DNA of 64,000 nucleotides from Actinacidiphila alni. Its GTDB lineage: Bacteria; Actinomycetota; Actinomycetes; Streptomycetales; Streptomycetaceae. Location: positions 62,001 through 126,000 of the forward strand of contig NZ_FONG01000018.1 in NCBI RefSeq assembly GCF_900112845.1, read 5' to 3'. The translations under genes were made by a program, and so were the position numbers. Shown piece by piece: positions 1-8,913 of the stretch (position 1 is the first letter of the stretch; every line of letters starts with the position of its first letter). The notes under the pieces were generated by a model. It was given only the letters and a program-made list of their open reading frames with translations, made no database searches and had not been told where the DNA came from.

Positions 1-969
1 GGGCAGCTCCGGCAGTCCGGCCCGCAGCTCCTCGACCCACTCGCGGGCCGGGGCGACGGGGACGAGGTCGGGCTCAGGGAAGTAGCGGTAGTCCTCGGCC
101 TCCTCCTTGATCCGGCCGGAGGTGGTGGAGCCGTCCTCCTCGTGGAAGTGCCGGGTCTCCTGGAGGATCGTGCCGCCCGAGGACAGCACGGCGGCGTGCC
201 GCTGGATCTCGAAGCGGGCCGCCCGCTCCACGCTGCGCAGCGAGTTGACGTTCTTGGTCTCGCTGCGGGTGCCGAACTTCTTCTGGCCCAGCGGGCGCAG
301 CGACAGGTTGACGTCGCAGCGCATCTGGCCCTGCTCCATCCGGGCCTCGGACACGCCCAGTGCCTTGATCAGCTCGCGCAGCTCGGCGACGTACGCCTTG
401 GCGACCTCGGGGGCCCGCGCGCCCGCGCCCTCGATCGGCTTGGTGACGATCTCGATCAGCGGGATGCCGGCCCGGTTGTAGTCGAGCAGCGAGTGCGAGG
501 CGCCGTGGATGCGGCCGGTGGCGCCGCCGACGTGCAGCGACTTGCCGGTGTCCTCCTCCATGTGGGCGCGCTCGATCTCCACCCGGAAGACCTCGCCGTC
601 CTCCAACTGCACGTCCAGGTAGCCGTTGTACGCGATCGGCTCGTCGTACTGCGACGTCTGGAAGTTCTTCGGCATGTCCGGGTAGAAGTAGTTCTTCCGG
701 GCGAAGCGGCACCACTGGGCGATCTCGCAGTTGAGCGCGAGACCGATCTTGATCGCGGACTCGACGCCGACCGCGTTGACCACCGGCAGCGCGCCGGGCA
801 GGCCCAGACAGGTCGGGCAGGTCTGCGAGTTGGGGTCGGCGCCCAGTTCGGTGGAGCAGCCGCAGAACATCTTGGTCCTGGTACCCAGCTCGACATGGAC
901 CTCGAGGCCCATCACCGGGTCGTACGACGCCAGCGCGTCCTCGTAGGACAGCAGGTCCGTGACGGTCAC
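1..969 (-). CDS. gatB: Asp/Glu-tRNA amidotransferase subunit B (3' end outside window)
   Basis: Subunit B of the GatCAB amidotransferase, which converts misacylated Glu-tRNA(Gln) and Asp-tRNA(Asn) to the correct aminoacyl-tRNA in the cytoplasm. The visible 323 residues begin at a GTG (VTVTDLLSYEDALASYDPVMG, read through to position 969) and contain the family's GLEVHVEL segment and a Cys4 zinc site (FCGCS near residue 35 and CPTC about 17 residues later). The C-terminal tail domain lies beyond position 1. It is the last visible gene of gatC-gatA-small ORF-gatB, with 29 nt between it and the small ORF. Identification is secure; only completeness is limited by the window edge. Confidence 0.97.
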   Translation of the reverse strand, partial: MTVTDLLSYEDALASYDPVMGLEVHVELGTRTKMFCGCSTELGADPNSQTCPTCLGLPGALPVVNAVGVESAIKIGLALNCEIAQWCRFARKNYFYPDMPKNFQTSQYDEPIAYNGYLDVQLEDGEVFRVEIERAHMEEDTGKSLHVGGATGRIHGASHSLLDYNRAGIPLIEIVTKPIEGAGARAPEVAKAYVAELRELIKALGVSEARMEQGQMRCDVNLSLRPLGQKKFGTRSETKNVNSLRSVERAARFEIQRHAAVLSSGGTILQETRHFHEEDGSTTSGRIKEEAEDYRYFPEPDLVPVAPAREWVEELRAGLPELP

Positions 970-998
970 AATTCCCTCTACCTTCTCAGTCCGTCCGG

Positions 999-1220
999 TC
1001 AGTCCGTCAGGATGTCGTCGTCGTTCTGGCGCAGCTCACGGATGAGCAGGGCCACGCCGGTGGCGACCGCGGCCACCCTGATCAGACCGTCGACCAGTTG
1101 GAGGGTGTCGTTCTCGCCGCGCGCGGAGCGCACCTTCTTGATGTTGCTGAAGGCGGCGAACAGCGTGCTGCCGATGGCCAGGTACGTGCCCGGCTTGCCC
1201 TTCTTCTTCGTGGTGCTCAT
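999..1220 (-). CDS. Small conserved protein within the gat operon
   Basis: A 73-residue protein whose ATG overlaps the gatA stop codon (ATGA), so it is probably translationally coupled to gatA. It has a basic N-terminus (MSTTKKKGKP), a short hydrophobic stretch around residues 11-25, a central amphipathic region and a hydrophobic segment near residues 44-61 (LIRVAAVATGVALLI), then an acidic tail (RQNDDDILTD). One or two membrane segments are plausible. I recall a hypothetical gene at this position in other Streptomyces gat operons. No catalytic motif is visible, and a link to the amidotransferase is only implied by position. Confidence 0.8.
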   Translation of the reverse strand: MSTTKKKGKPGTYLAIGSTLFAAFSNIKKVRSARGENDTLQLVDGLIRVAAVATGVALLIRELRQNDDDILTD

Positions 1221-2710
1221 AGCTGGGGTGCCTCCTCGAGCAACGGGTGGCCCCACTTCGACACGAAGGCGGCCTCGACTGCGGCGCCGACCCGGTAGAG
1301 CCGGTCGTCCTTGAGCGCGGGTGCGATGATCTGGAGTCCGACCGGCAGCCCGTCCTCGGGGGCCAGTCCGCAGGGCAGCGACATCGCCGCGTTGCCCGCG
1401 AGGTTGGCGGGGATGGTGCACAGGTCCGCGAGGTACATCGCCATCGGGTCGTCGGCGCGCTCGCCGATCGGGAAGGCGGTGGTCGGCGTCGTCGGCGAGA
1501 CGATCACGTCCACGCTCTCGAACGCCTTCTCGAAGTCCCGGGTGATCAGGGTGCGGACCTTCTGGGCCGAGCCGTAGTACGCGTCGTAGTAGCCGGAGCT
1601 GAGCGCGTACGTGCCGAGCATGATGCGGCGCTTGACCTCGGGGCCGAAGCCCGCGTCACGGGTCAGCGCGGTGACGTCCTCGGCGGACTTCGTACCGTCG
1701 TCGCCGACCCGCAGGCCGTAGCGCATGGCGTCGAAGCGGGCCAGGTTGCTGGAGCACTCCGACGGCGCGATCAGGTAGTACGCGGCGAGCGCGTACGTGA
1801 AGGAGGGGCAGGAGATCTCCACGATCTCGGCGCCCAGGTCGCGCAGCAGTTCCACGGACTCGGTGAACCGCTGGACGACGCCGGCCTGGTAGCCCTCGCC
1901 GCCGAACTCCTTGACGACGCCGACCCGCAGGCCCGCCACGTTCCCGTTGCGCGCGGCCTCCACGACCGGCGGCACGGGCGCGTCGATCGAGGTGGAGTCG
2001 AGCGGGTCGTGCCCGGCGATCACCTCGTGCAGCAGCGCGGCGTCCAGTACGGTGCGGGCGCAGGGGCCGCCCTGGTCGAGCGAGGACGAGAAGGCGACCA
2101 TGCCGTAGCGGGAGACGCCGCCGTAGGTGGGCTTCACGCCGACCGTCGCGGTCACCGCGGCGGGCTGCCGGATCGAGCCGCCGGTGTCGGTGCCGATCGC
2201 CAGCGGCGCCTGGTACGACGCGAGCGCCGCGGCGCTGCCGCCGCCGGAGCCGCCCGGGATACGGGTCAGGTCCCACGGGTTGCCGGTCGGGCCGTACGCG
2301 CTGTTCTCCGTCGAGGAGCCCATCGCGAACTCGTCCATGTTGGTCTTGCCGAGGATCACCACGTCGGCGGCCTTGAGCCGCTTGGTGACGGTGGCGTCGT
2401 ACGGCGGGATCCAGCCTTCGAGGATCTTCGAGCCGACGGTGGTCGGCACGCCCTCGGTGGTGAAGATGTCCTTCAGCGCCAGCGGCACACCGGCCAGCGG
2501 GCCGAGCGGTTCGCCCGCGGCGCGCTTGGCGTCCACCGCGCGGGCCTGCTCCAGGGCGCCTTCGCGGTCGACGTGCAGGAACGCGTGCACCTTCTCGTCG
2601 ACGGCCTCGATCCGGGCCAGGTGCGCCTCGGTGACCTCGACGGCGGTCAGTTCGCCCGACGCGATCTTCTCCGCCGTCTGCGCGGCGGTCAGCCTGATGA
2701 TGTCGGTCAT
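1217..2710 (-). CDS. gatA: Asp/Glu-tRNA amidotransferase subunit A
   Basis: Amidase-signature subunit of GatCAB; it hydrolyses glutamine to supply ammonia for tRNA transamidation. The 497-residue length is normal. The catalytic Ser-cis-Ser-Lys triad is visible: Lys80 in PLALKD, cis-Ser155 in GGSGGGSAAALA and Ser179 in DTGGSIRQPA. The start is the ATG at 2710, 4 nt after the gatC stop, and the stop overlaps the next small gene. All signs are of an intact core enzyme. Confidence 0.98.
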   Translation of the reverse strand: MTDIIRLTAAQTAEKIASGELTAVEVTEAHLARIEAVDEKVHAFLHVDREGALEQARAVDAKRAAGEPLGPLAGVPLALKDIFTTEGVPTTVGSKILEGWIPPYDATVTKRLKAADVVILGKTNMDEFAMGSSTENSAYGPTGNPWDLTRIPGGSGGGSAAALASYQAPLAIGTDTGGSIRQPAAVTATVGVKPTYGGVSRYGMVAFSSSLDQGGPCARTVLDAALLHEVIAGHDPLDSTSIDAPVPPVVEAARNGNVAGLRVGVVKEFGGEGYQAGVVQRFTESVELLRDLGAEIVEISCPSFTYALAAYYLIAPSECSSNLARFDAMRYGLRVGDDGTKSAEDVTALTRDAGFGPEVKRRIMLGTYALSSGYYDAYYGSAQKVRTLITRDFEKAFESVDVIVSPTTPTTAFPIGERADDPMAMYLADLCTIPANLAGNAAMSLPCGLAPEDGLPVGLQIIAPALKDDRLYRVGAAVEAAFVSKWGHPLLEEAPQL

Positions 2711-2714
2711 GGGA

Positions 2715-3011
2715 CTACTCCTCCCCCAGGATCTGCGGCACCTTGAACCGCTGCTGCTCCTGCGCCGGGGCGCCCGACAGGGCCTGCTCCGGGGTCAGCG
2801 ACGGCCGGACCTCGTCCGGGCGCATGACATTGGTCAGGGGCAGGGGGTGCGAGGTCGGCGGTACGTCCTCGCCGGACACCTCGGACACGCGGGCGACCGC
2901 GCCGATGATGTCGTCGAGCTGTCCGGCGAAGTGGTCCAGCTCGTCGGCGGACAGTTCCAGCCGTGCCAGCTTGCCGAGGTGGGCGACCTCCTCGCGCGTG
3001 ATGCCAGGCAT
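2715..3011 (-). CDS. gatC: Asp/Glu-tRNA amidotransferase subunit C
   Basis: Small 98-residue subunit that stabilises the GatA-GatB complex. The start MPGITREEVAHLGKLARLEL is typical of the family; the open frame extends further upstream but that part is proline/arginine-rich and not conserved in style. It is the first gene of the gat operon, so the promoter should lie in 3012-3186. Confidence 0.96.
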   Translation of the reverse strand: MPGITREEVAHLGKLARLELSADELDHFAGQLDDIIGAVARVSEVSGEDVPPTSHPLPLTNVMRPDEVRPSLTPEQALSGAPAQEQQRFKVPQILGEE

Positions 3012-3061
3012 GCGATTGCGATCCTCTGCGGGGTGAGATGTCGGTGGACCCCTCATCCTAC

Positions 3062-3112
3062 GGGCCCGCCCCCGCACCCCCGCACCCGCTTTCCCCCCGG
3101 CGGGGCGGGCCC
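3062..3112. terminator. GC-rich inverted repeat, possible terminator
   Basis: Perfect 11-bp arms (GGGCCCGCCCC at 3062-3072 and GGGGCGGGCCC at 3102-3112) with a 29-nt loop, between the 3' end of the GGDEF/EAL gene (ends 3187) and the gatC start. It could stop transcripts of the GGDEF/EAL gene. The long loop and lack of a T tract keep confidence modest. Confidence 0.4.
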
Positions 3113-3186
3113 CCACCCCTACGGACGACAGTGCCACCGGAAGTGGGTGCCCCTAAAAGACCTCACTCGCCGTCGGGCGGGGAGGG

Positions 3187-5319
3187 TTAGCGGATCTCCG
3201 GGAGGGAGGAGTGTTCGGGTTCGGGCTCAGGGGCAGCCGAAAGGGCTGCGATGGGGCGCTGCCAGCCGCGTTCGCCGCGGGCGCGCAGCCAGGCGGTGGC
3301 CTCGTCGGGAGGCATGGCCGCGGCGACGAGCCACCCTTGGACGGCATCGCAGTGGAGGTCACGCAGGCGTTCCCACGTCTCGTCGTCCTCGACACCCTCG
3401 GCGACGACGAGGAGGCCGAGCGAGTGGGCCAGGTCGATCGTGCACCGCACGATCTCCGCGTCCTCGGGGTCGACGACGAGCCGGGCCACGAAGGACCGGT
3501 CGATCTTGAGTTCGCTGACCGGGAGCCGGCGGAGGTGGACGAGGGAGGAGTAGCCGGTGCCGAAGTCGTCGAGGGACATCTTGACGCCGTGTCCGGTGAG
3601 CCCGTTGAGGGTGTCGGCGGCGCGCTGCGGGTCCTCCAGAAGGACGTGCTCGGTGATCTCCAACTGGAGCGCGCCGGGCGGCACTTGGTGGCGGGCCAGG
3701 CGCGCGGCGACGGCGCCGGCGAAACCGGGGCTGTGGACGTCGCGGGGCGAGACGTTGACGGCGACGGGCGCGTTGAGCCCCATCCGCCGCCAGCGGGCCA
3801 CCTGTTCGAGCGCGGTGTCGAGCACGTATTCGGTGAGCTGCGGCATCAAGCCGGAGGTCTCGGCCATCGTGATGAACTCTTCCGGGCTCACCCGGCCGCG
3901 CTCCGGGTGCTCCCAGCGCACCAGCGCTTCAAGGCCGGCGACCTGGCCGTCGAAGCGGACCTTGGGCTGGTAGTGCAGCTGGACGTCGCCGGTCTCCAGG
4001 GCACGGCGCAGGTCGCCGAGCAGCCCGAGCCGGTCGGGGGTGTTGCCGTCCCGTTTGGCCTCGTAGACCTCGACGCCGCTGCGGTCCCGCTTGGCCTGGT
4101 ACATCGCGACGTCGGCGCGGCGCAGCAGTCCTTCGGCGTCCACGGCATGGTCCGGGAAGACGGCGACCCCGGCGCTGGCCTCCAGCACCAGGGTCAGCCC
4201 GTCGAGGCTGAGGGGTGAGCCGAGGGCGGCGGCCAGGGCGCGGGCGATGCGCTGGGCGCGGGTCGGGGAGTCGCAGGAGGCGAGCAGGACGGCGAATTCG
4301 TCGCCGCCGAGCCGGGCGGCCTCGGCGCCGCGCGGCAGGGCGAGCCGCAGCCGGTCGGCGACCTGGAGCAGCAGCCGGTCGCCCGCGAGGTGCCCGAGGG
4401 TGTCGTTGACCGAACGGAATTTGTCGAGGTCGATGAGGATCAGGGCGCAGCGTTCGTCGCGCGCCTGCGCGCCGTCGAGGGCGGACCTGACGCGTTCCAG
4501 CAGCCATTGGCGGTTGGGCAGCCCGGTGAGCGGGTCGCGCAACTGCTCCTCGGCGCGGGCGTGCGCGATCCACAGGGTGGAGTCCAGTGCGATCAGCGGG
4601 ACGGCGAACAGCGGCAGCAGCAGCGGCCGGTCGCAGGCGACGACGAGGATCAGCGGGGAGATGCCGAGCAGGGCGACGCCGACCATGCCCTGCCGCAGCA
4701 GCGCGGTGCGCGCCACCGTGGGCAGTCCGCCGGCCCGCGAGGCGAAGGCCAGCCACAGCAGCAGGCGGGTCGCGGTGAGATAGGCCAAGGCGGTGACGAG
4801 GATGGCCGGGGCGGCCGACCCGGTCCAGCTGGCGGGCTCCCAGGGGTCCTCCACCGAGGGGTGGGCGCCGAAGCAGTAGAGGGCGAGCGCCCCGGCGCCG
4901 ATGCCGAGGATGTCGATCGAGCCGTGCAGCGCGGCCTCCCGCCAGCGGTGCATGCGGGCGGCGCCGACCAGGACGACCACGGCGAGGCTGACGAGCACGG
5001 CGGGCACCCAGCCGTACAGCAGCAGCATGGCCAGGGTGAGGGCGGCACCGGATCCGGTGCCGCCCCACCAGCGGTCGCGGCCCATCGCGACCAGATGGCC
5101 GACGATGATGCCGGTGAGGACGGCGAAGGCCCAGCCGACGGTGCCGCCGGGGAACAGCGCGTGACCGCTGACGACCATACGGGCGGTGCCGGCGGCGAGC
5201 GCGACTCCGGCGACGGCGGGCACCCCGATACGGATCGACGGCCGGGACTGGCAGGGCAGTGGTGACGCGATCCGGCCGCTGGGCAGCGGCGCCGCCGCGG
5301 CGCCCTCCGTCGGTTCCAT
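3187..5319 (-). CDS. rmdB: Membrane-anchored GGDEF-EAL c-di-GMP enzyme (RmdB-like)
   Basis: A 710-residue protein with several hydrophobic segments in the first ~260 residues, followed by a GGDEF domain (DPLTGLPNR then an intact RLGGDEFAVLL) and a C-terminal EAL domain (GLEALVRWEHPERG, and DDFGTGYSSL with intact DD). It should make or degrade the second messenger c-di-GMP at the membrane. From position next to ligA and architecture it matches the S. coelicolor gene SCO5495 (RmdB), described as a phosphodiesterase affecting development; that symbol is by recalled synteny, not by search. The ATG at 5319 is preceded by GAGAGGGAC. A longer in-frame start at 5457 exists but its extension looks non-coding. 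Confidence 0.85.
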   Translation of the reverse strand: MEPTEGAAAAPLPSGRIASPLPCQSRPSIRIGVPAVAGVALAAGTARMVVSGHALFPGGTVGWAFAVLTGIIVGHLVAMGRDRWWGGTGSGAALTLAMLLLYGWVPAVLVSLAVVVLVGAARMHRWREAALHGSIDILGIGAGALALYCFGAHPSVEDPWEPASWTGSAAPAILVTALAYLTATRLLLWLAFASRAGGLPTVARTALLRQGMVGVALLGISPLILVVACDRPLLLPLFAVPLIALDSTLWIAHARAEEQLRDPLTGLPNRQWLLERVRSALDGAQARDERCALILIDLDKFRSVNDTLGHLAGDRLLLQVADRLRLALPRGAEAARLGGDEFAVLLASCDSPTRAQRIARALAAALGSPLSLDGLTLVLEASAGVAVFPDHAVDAEGLLRRADVAMYQAKRDRSGVEVYEAKRDGNTPDRLGLLGDLRRALETGDVQLHYQPKVRFDGQVAGLEALVRWEHPERGRVSPEEFITMAETSGLMPQLTEYVLDTALEQVARWRRMGLNAPVAVNVSPRDVHSPGFAGAVAARLARHQVPPGALQLEITEHVLLEDPQRAADTLNGLTGHGVKMSLDDFGTGYSSLVHLRRLPVSELKIDRSFVARLVVDPEDAEIVRCTIDLAHSLGLLVVAEGVEDDETWERLRDLHCDAVQGWLVAAAMPPDEATAWLRARGERGWQRPIAALSAAPEPEPEHSSLPEIR

Positions 5320-5539
5320 GCCCGTCCCTCTCGCAGCCCGGTGTGGCCAGCTGTCCACCGCGCCGGTGCCCGCGGTGGTCCCGTCGGGGCCGCTGGAAGG
5401 TTCCTGCCCGGCGGGCGCGCTCCTCAACAGTAGGCCGCGGCACGCCACCTCGGGCACCGATCGGCAGGGGTTCCCGGAATGCGACCTGGGCAGTCTCCGT
5501 ATTCTGATATAGGCCGAACGGGTGACATCCCAGGGCCAT

Positions 5540-7867
5540 TCAGGCCGTTTCGGCCGCCGTTTCCGTGCCCTTCCCGTCCTCCGCTGACGCCTCGTCGGCG
5601 TCGTCCGCTGACGCGTCGTCGGCTGCCGGCTCCGGCTCGGCCGCGGGCTCCTCCTCCGGCGGGTTCACCGCGACGGCGCGGGCGGCGTCGGCCCCCTGTT
5701 CGAGCAGGACGGCGAAGCCGGGCTCGTCCAGCACCGGCACCTTCACCTGGAGCGCCTTGTCGTACTTGGAGCCGGGATTGTCGCCGACCACCACGAAGGA
5801 CGTCTTCTTGGAGACCGATCCGGTGACCTTGGCGCCCCGGCTGACCAGTGCCTCCTTGGCGCCGTCCCGGGTGTGCCCGGCCAGTGTGCCGGTCACGACG
5901 ACGGTCAGGCCCTCCAGCGGGCGCGGCCCCTCGTCGGAGCCCTCCTCGGTGAACTTCACGCCCGCGGCGCGCCACTTCTCGATGATCTCCAGGTGCCAGT
6001 CCTCGGCGAACCACTGCTTGACCGAGGCGGCGATGGTCGGGCCGACGCCGTCGACCGCGGCCAACTCCTCTTCCGCGGCGTCCTTGATCCGGTCCAAGTC
6101 GCGGAATTCGCGGGCCAGGGCCTCGGCGGCGACCGGGCCGACGTGCCGGATGGACAGGCCGGTGATGATCCGCGCGAGCGGTCTCTCCTTGGCCGCCTCG
6201 ATGTTGTCCAGCATCGCGAGCGCGTTCTTCTTCGGCTCGCCCTTCTGGTTGGCGAAGAAGGTGACGATCTTCTCCTCGCCGCTGTCCGCGTCCCGCTTGG
6301 GCAGGCCGGTGTCCTGGTCCAGGACGTAGGAGCGGATCGGGAGCAACTCCTCGATCTTCAGCGTGAACAGGTCGCCCTCATCGCGCAGCGGCGGCTCCGA
6401 CGGCTCCAGCGGCTGGGTGAGGGCGGTGGCGGCGACGTACCCGAAATTCTCGATGTCCAGGCACTTGCGGCCCGCGAGGTAGAAGATCCGCTCGCGCAAC
6501 TGGGCGGGGCAGTAACGGGCGTTGGGGCACCGCAGGTCGATGTCCCCTTCCTTCATGGGCTGCAGGGCGGTGCCGCAGTCCGGGCACTCGGCGGGCATCA
6601 CGAACTCCCGCTCGCTGCCGTCGCGCAGGTCCGCGATCGGCCCGAGGATCTCCGGGATGACGTCGCCGGCCTTGCGCAGCACGACGGTGTCGCCGATCAG
6701 GACGCCCTTCTTCTTGACGACGTCCTGATTGTGCAGCGTCGCGAACTCGACCTCGGAGCCCGCCACGTGCACCGGTTCGACCACCGCGTAGGGGGTGACG
6801 CGGCCGGTCCTGCCGACGCCGACGCGGATGTCGACGAGCTTGGTGTTGACCTCCTCGGGCGGGTACTTCCAGGCGATCGCCCAGCGCGGGGCCCGCGAGG
6901 TGGAGCCGAGCCGGCCCTGGAGCGGGATCTCGTCCACCTTGACCACGACGCCGTCGATCTCGTGCTCGACGTCGTGCCGGTGCTCGCCGTAGTAGGCGAT
7001 GACGTCGGAGACCTCGGCGAGGGTGCCGACCACCTTGTTGTACCGGGCGGTGGGCAGGCCCCATTCGCGCAGCAGGTCGTAGGCGTGCGACTGGCAGTCG
7101 ATGTCGAAGCCCTCGCGGGCGCCGATGCCGTGCACGACCATGCGCAGCGGGCGGCTCGCGGTGATCCGCGGGTCCTTCTGCCGCAGCGAACCGGCCGCCG
7201 CGTTGCGCGGGTTGGCGAACGGCTTGTCGCCGGCCTCCACCAGCCGTTCGTTCAGCTCCTCGAACTTGTCGCCGGGGAAGTAGACCTCGCCGCGGATCTC
7301 GACCAACTCCGGCACCCGGTCGCCCGCGAGGCGGTCGGGGATGTCGGCGATGGTGCGGACGTTCGGCGTGATGTCCTCGCCGGTGCGGCCGTCGCCTCGG
7401 GTCGCGGCGCGGGTGAGACGGCCCTGTTCGTAGGTGAGGTTGACGGCGAGGCCGTCGACCTTCAGCTCGCACAGGAAGTGGTACGGGCTGTGCGCGTTGT
7501 CCGGCGGGCCCAGTTCGGCGGCGACGCGGTCGGCCCAGGTGGTCAGCTCCTCGGCGTCGAAGGCGTTGTCCAGCGACAGCATCCGCTCGCGGTGCTGCAC
7601 GGAGGCGAAGTCCGTGGCGTAGGCGCCGGCCACCTTCTGGGTGGGCGAGTCGGGGGTGCGCAGCCCCGGGTGCTCGTCCTCGATCGCCTCCAGCCGGCGC
7701 AGCAGCTTGTCGAATTCGGCGTCGCTGACGACCGGTGCGTCGTTGACGTAGTAACGGAAGCGGTGCTCCTCGACCTGCTCGGCGAGTCGTGCGTGCTGCT
7801 CACGGGCCTCGGCGGGGATGTCCCCGCTCGCCCCCGCCAGACCTGCGTCGTCGTCCACGGCTGCCAC
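5540..7867 (-). CDS. ligA: NAD+-dependent DNA ligase
   Basis: Seals nicks during replication and repair using NAD+. The 775-residue protein has the adenylation lysine Lys136 in ELKVDGLAVNL, an OB fold, a Cys4 zinc finger (CPDC followed by CPNARYC), helix-hairpin-helix repeats and a C-terminal BRCT domain (PLEGLTVVVTGTLAG). An acidic Ala/Glu/Asp-rich tail of about 40 residues follows BRCT. The GTG at 7867 is chosen because it follows a GGGAAGGGAC ribosome-binding site and gives the normal length; the open frame running further upstream overlaps the neighbouring gene. Confidence 0.97.
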   Translation of the reverse strand: MAAVDDDAGLAGASGDIPAEAREQHARLAEQVEEHRFRYYVNDAPVVSDAEFDKLLRRLEAIEDEHPGLRTPDSPTQKVAGAYATDFASVQHRERMLSLDNAFDAEELTTWADRVAAELGPPDNAHSPYHFLCELKVDGLAVNLTYEQGRLTRAATRGDGRTGEDITPNVRTIADIPDRLAGDRVPELVEIRGEVYFPGDKFEELNERLVEAGDKPFANPRNAAAGSLRQKDPRITASRPLRMVVHGIGAREGFDIDCQSHAYDLLREWGLPTARYNKVVGTLAEVSDVIAYYGEHRHDVEHEIDGVVVKVDEIPLQGRLGSTSRAPRWAIAWKYPPEEVNTKLVDIRVGVGRTGRVTPYAVVEPVHVAGSEVEFATLHNQDVVKKKGVLIGDTVVLRKAGDVIPEILGPIADLRDGSEREFVMPAECPDCGTALQPMKEGDIDLRCPNARYCPAQLRERIFYLAGRKCLDIENFGYVAATALTQPLEPSEPPLRDEGDLFTLKIEELLPIRSYVLDQDTGLPKRDADSGEEKIVTFFANQKGEPKKNALAMLDNIEAAKERPLARIITGLSIRHVGPVAAEALAREFRDLDRIKDAAEEELAAVDGVGPTIAASVKQWFAEDWHLEIIEKWRAAGVKFTEEGSDEGPRPLEGLTVVVTGTLAGHTRDGAKEALVSRGAKVTGSVSKKTSFVVVGDNPGSKYDKALQVKVPVLDEPGFAVLLEQGADAARAVAVNPPEEEPAAEPEPAADDASADDADEASAEDGKGTETAAETA

Positions 7868-7883
7868 GAAACTGTCCCTTCCC

Positions 7884-8894
7884 TCACTCAGGGTTGTCAA
7901 CGAGCGATCGCGCCGCCTTGGCGCAGTGCACCAGCGCGGCACGGGCGTAGGCCGGAGAGGCCCCCGCCAGACCGCAGGACGGGGTGACCGCGACCGAGGA
8001 GCCCAATGCCCCCGGCGCCAGCCCCAGCCTGCGCCACAGCGCCCGAACACCCATGACGCTACCGCCCGGGTCTGACAATGGGGCATCCTTGCCCGCCACG
8101 ACACCGGCGAAGAGCGCGGTGCCCGCTTCCGCGGCCTCGCCGAAGTCGTCCCAGTCACGCTCGGTGAGCAGGTCGAAGTCGAAGGAGACGCCGACGGCGC
8201 CGGCCCGGCGCAGCAGCGCGAAGGGCACCTCGGGGGCGCAGGAGTGGACGGTGACGGGGACGCCGACGGCGTCGATCAGCTCGCGCAGCGTCGACTCGAC
8301 GACGGCGCGGTCCACCGCGCGATAGGTCCGGTAGCCGCTCGCGGTCCTGATCCGGCCGTGCAGCACCGCGGTCAGCGAGGGCTCGTCGAGCTGGAGCAGC
8401 AGGTCGGCGCCGGGGACGCGGCGGCGGGCGTCGGCGATGTGCTTGCGCAGTCCTTCGGCGAGGGAGCCGGCCAGGTCGCGTACGGCTCCGTGGTCGCGCA
8501 GCGCGGCCTCGCCGCCGCGGGTCTCCACGCCGGCCGACAGCGTCCACGGGCCGACCGCCTGGAGTTTGAGCGGGCCCTGGTAGCCCTGGGTGAACTCCTC
8601 CAGCGCGTCCAGGTCCTCGCCGAGCCAGGACACGGCCCGTTTGGTGTCCCGTCCCGGCCGGTCGCCGAACCGCCAGCCGCTGGGCTCGACCCGCGCGTAC
8701 AGGTCCACCAGCAGGCCGAGGGTGCGGCCGATCATGTCGGCGCCGGGGCCGCGGCCGGGCAGCTCCGGCAGGAACGCCATGCCCGCCACGGCCTCCACGG
8801 CGACCCGCGCCGCCTCGCGCGCGTCGGTGCCGGGCATCGACCCGACCCCGGTCGCGGTGCCTTCGGGCAGGGAGAAGTCAGTCGTCGTACTCAC
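7884..8894 (-). CDS. MetE C-terminal-like cobalamin-independent methionine synthase family protein
   Basis: A 336-residue protein matching only the C-terminal (catalytic, zinc-binding) half of MetE. Candidate zinc ligands are visible in VHSCAPEVPF and PSCGLAGASP. The N-terminal half that binds folylpolyglutamate in full MetE is absent, as in the archaeal-type and many actinobacterial short homologues, so the methyl donor is uncertain. It starts at the GTG (VSTTTDFSLPEG) and ends 16 nt before ligA on the same strand, probably in one transcript. Confidence 0.85.
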   Translation of the reverse strand: MSTTTDFSLPEGTATGVGSMPGTDAREAARVAVEAVAGMAFLPELPGRGPGADMIGRTLGLLVDLYARVEPSGWRFGDRPGRDTKRAVSWLGEDLDALEEFTQGYQGPLKLQAVGPWTLSAGVETRGGEAALRDHGAVRDLAGSLAEGLRKHIADARRRVPGADLLLQLDEPSLTAVLHGRIRTASGYRTYRAVDRAVVESTLRELIDAVGVPVTVHSCAPEVPFALLRRAGAVGVSFDFDLLTERDWDDFGEAAEAGTALFAGVVAGKDAPLSDPGGSVMGVRALWRRLGLAPGALGSSVAVTPSCGLAGASPAYARAALVHCAKAARSLVDNPE

Positions 8895-8913
8895 GTCGGC
8901 AGCGTAGGGCACC

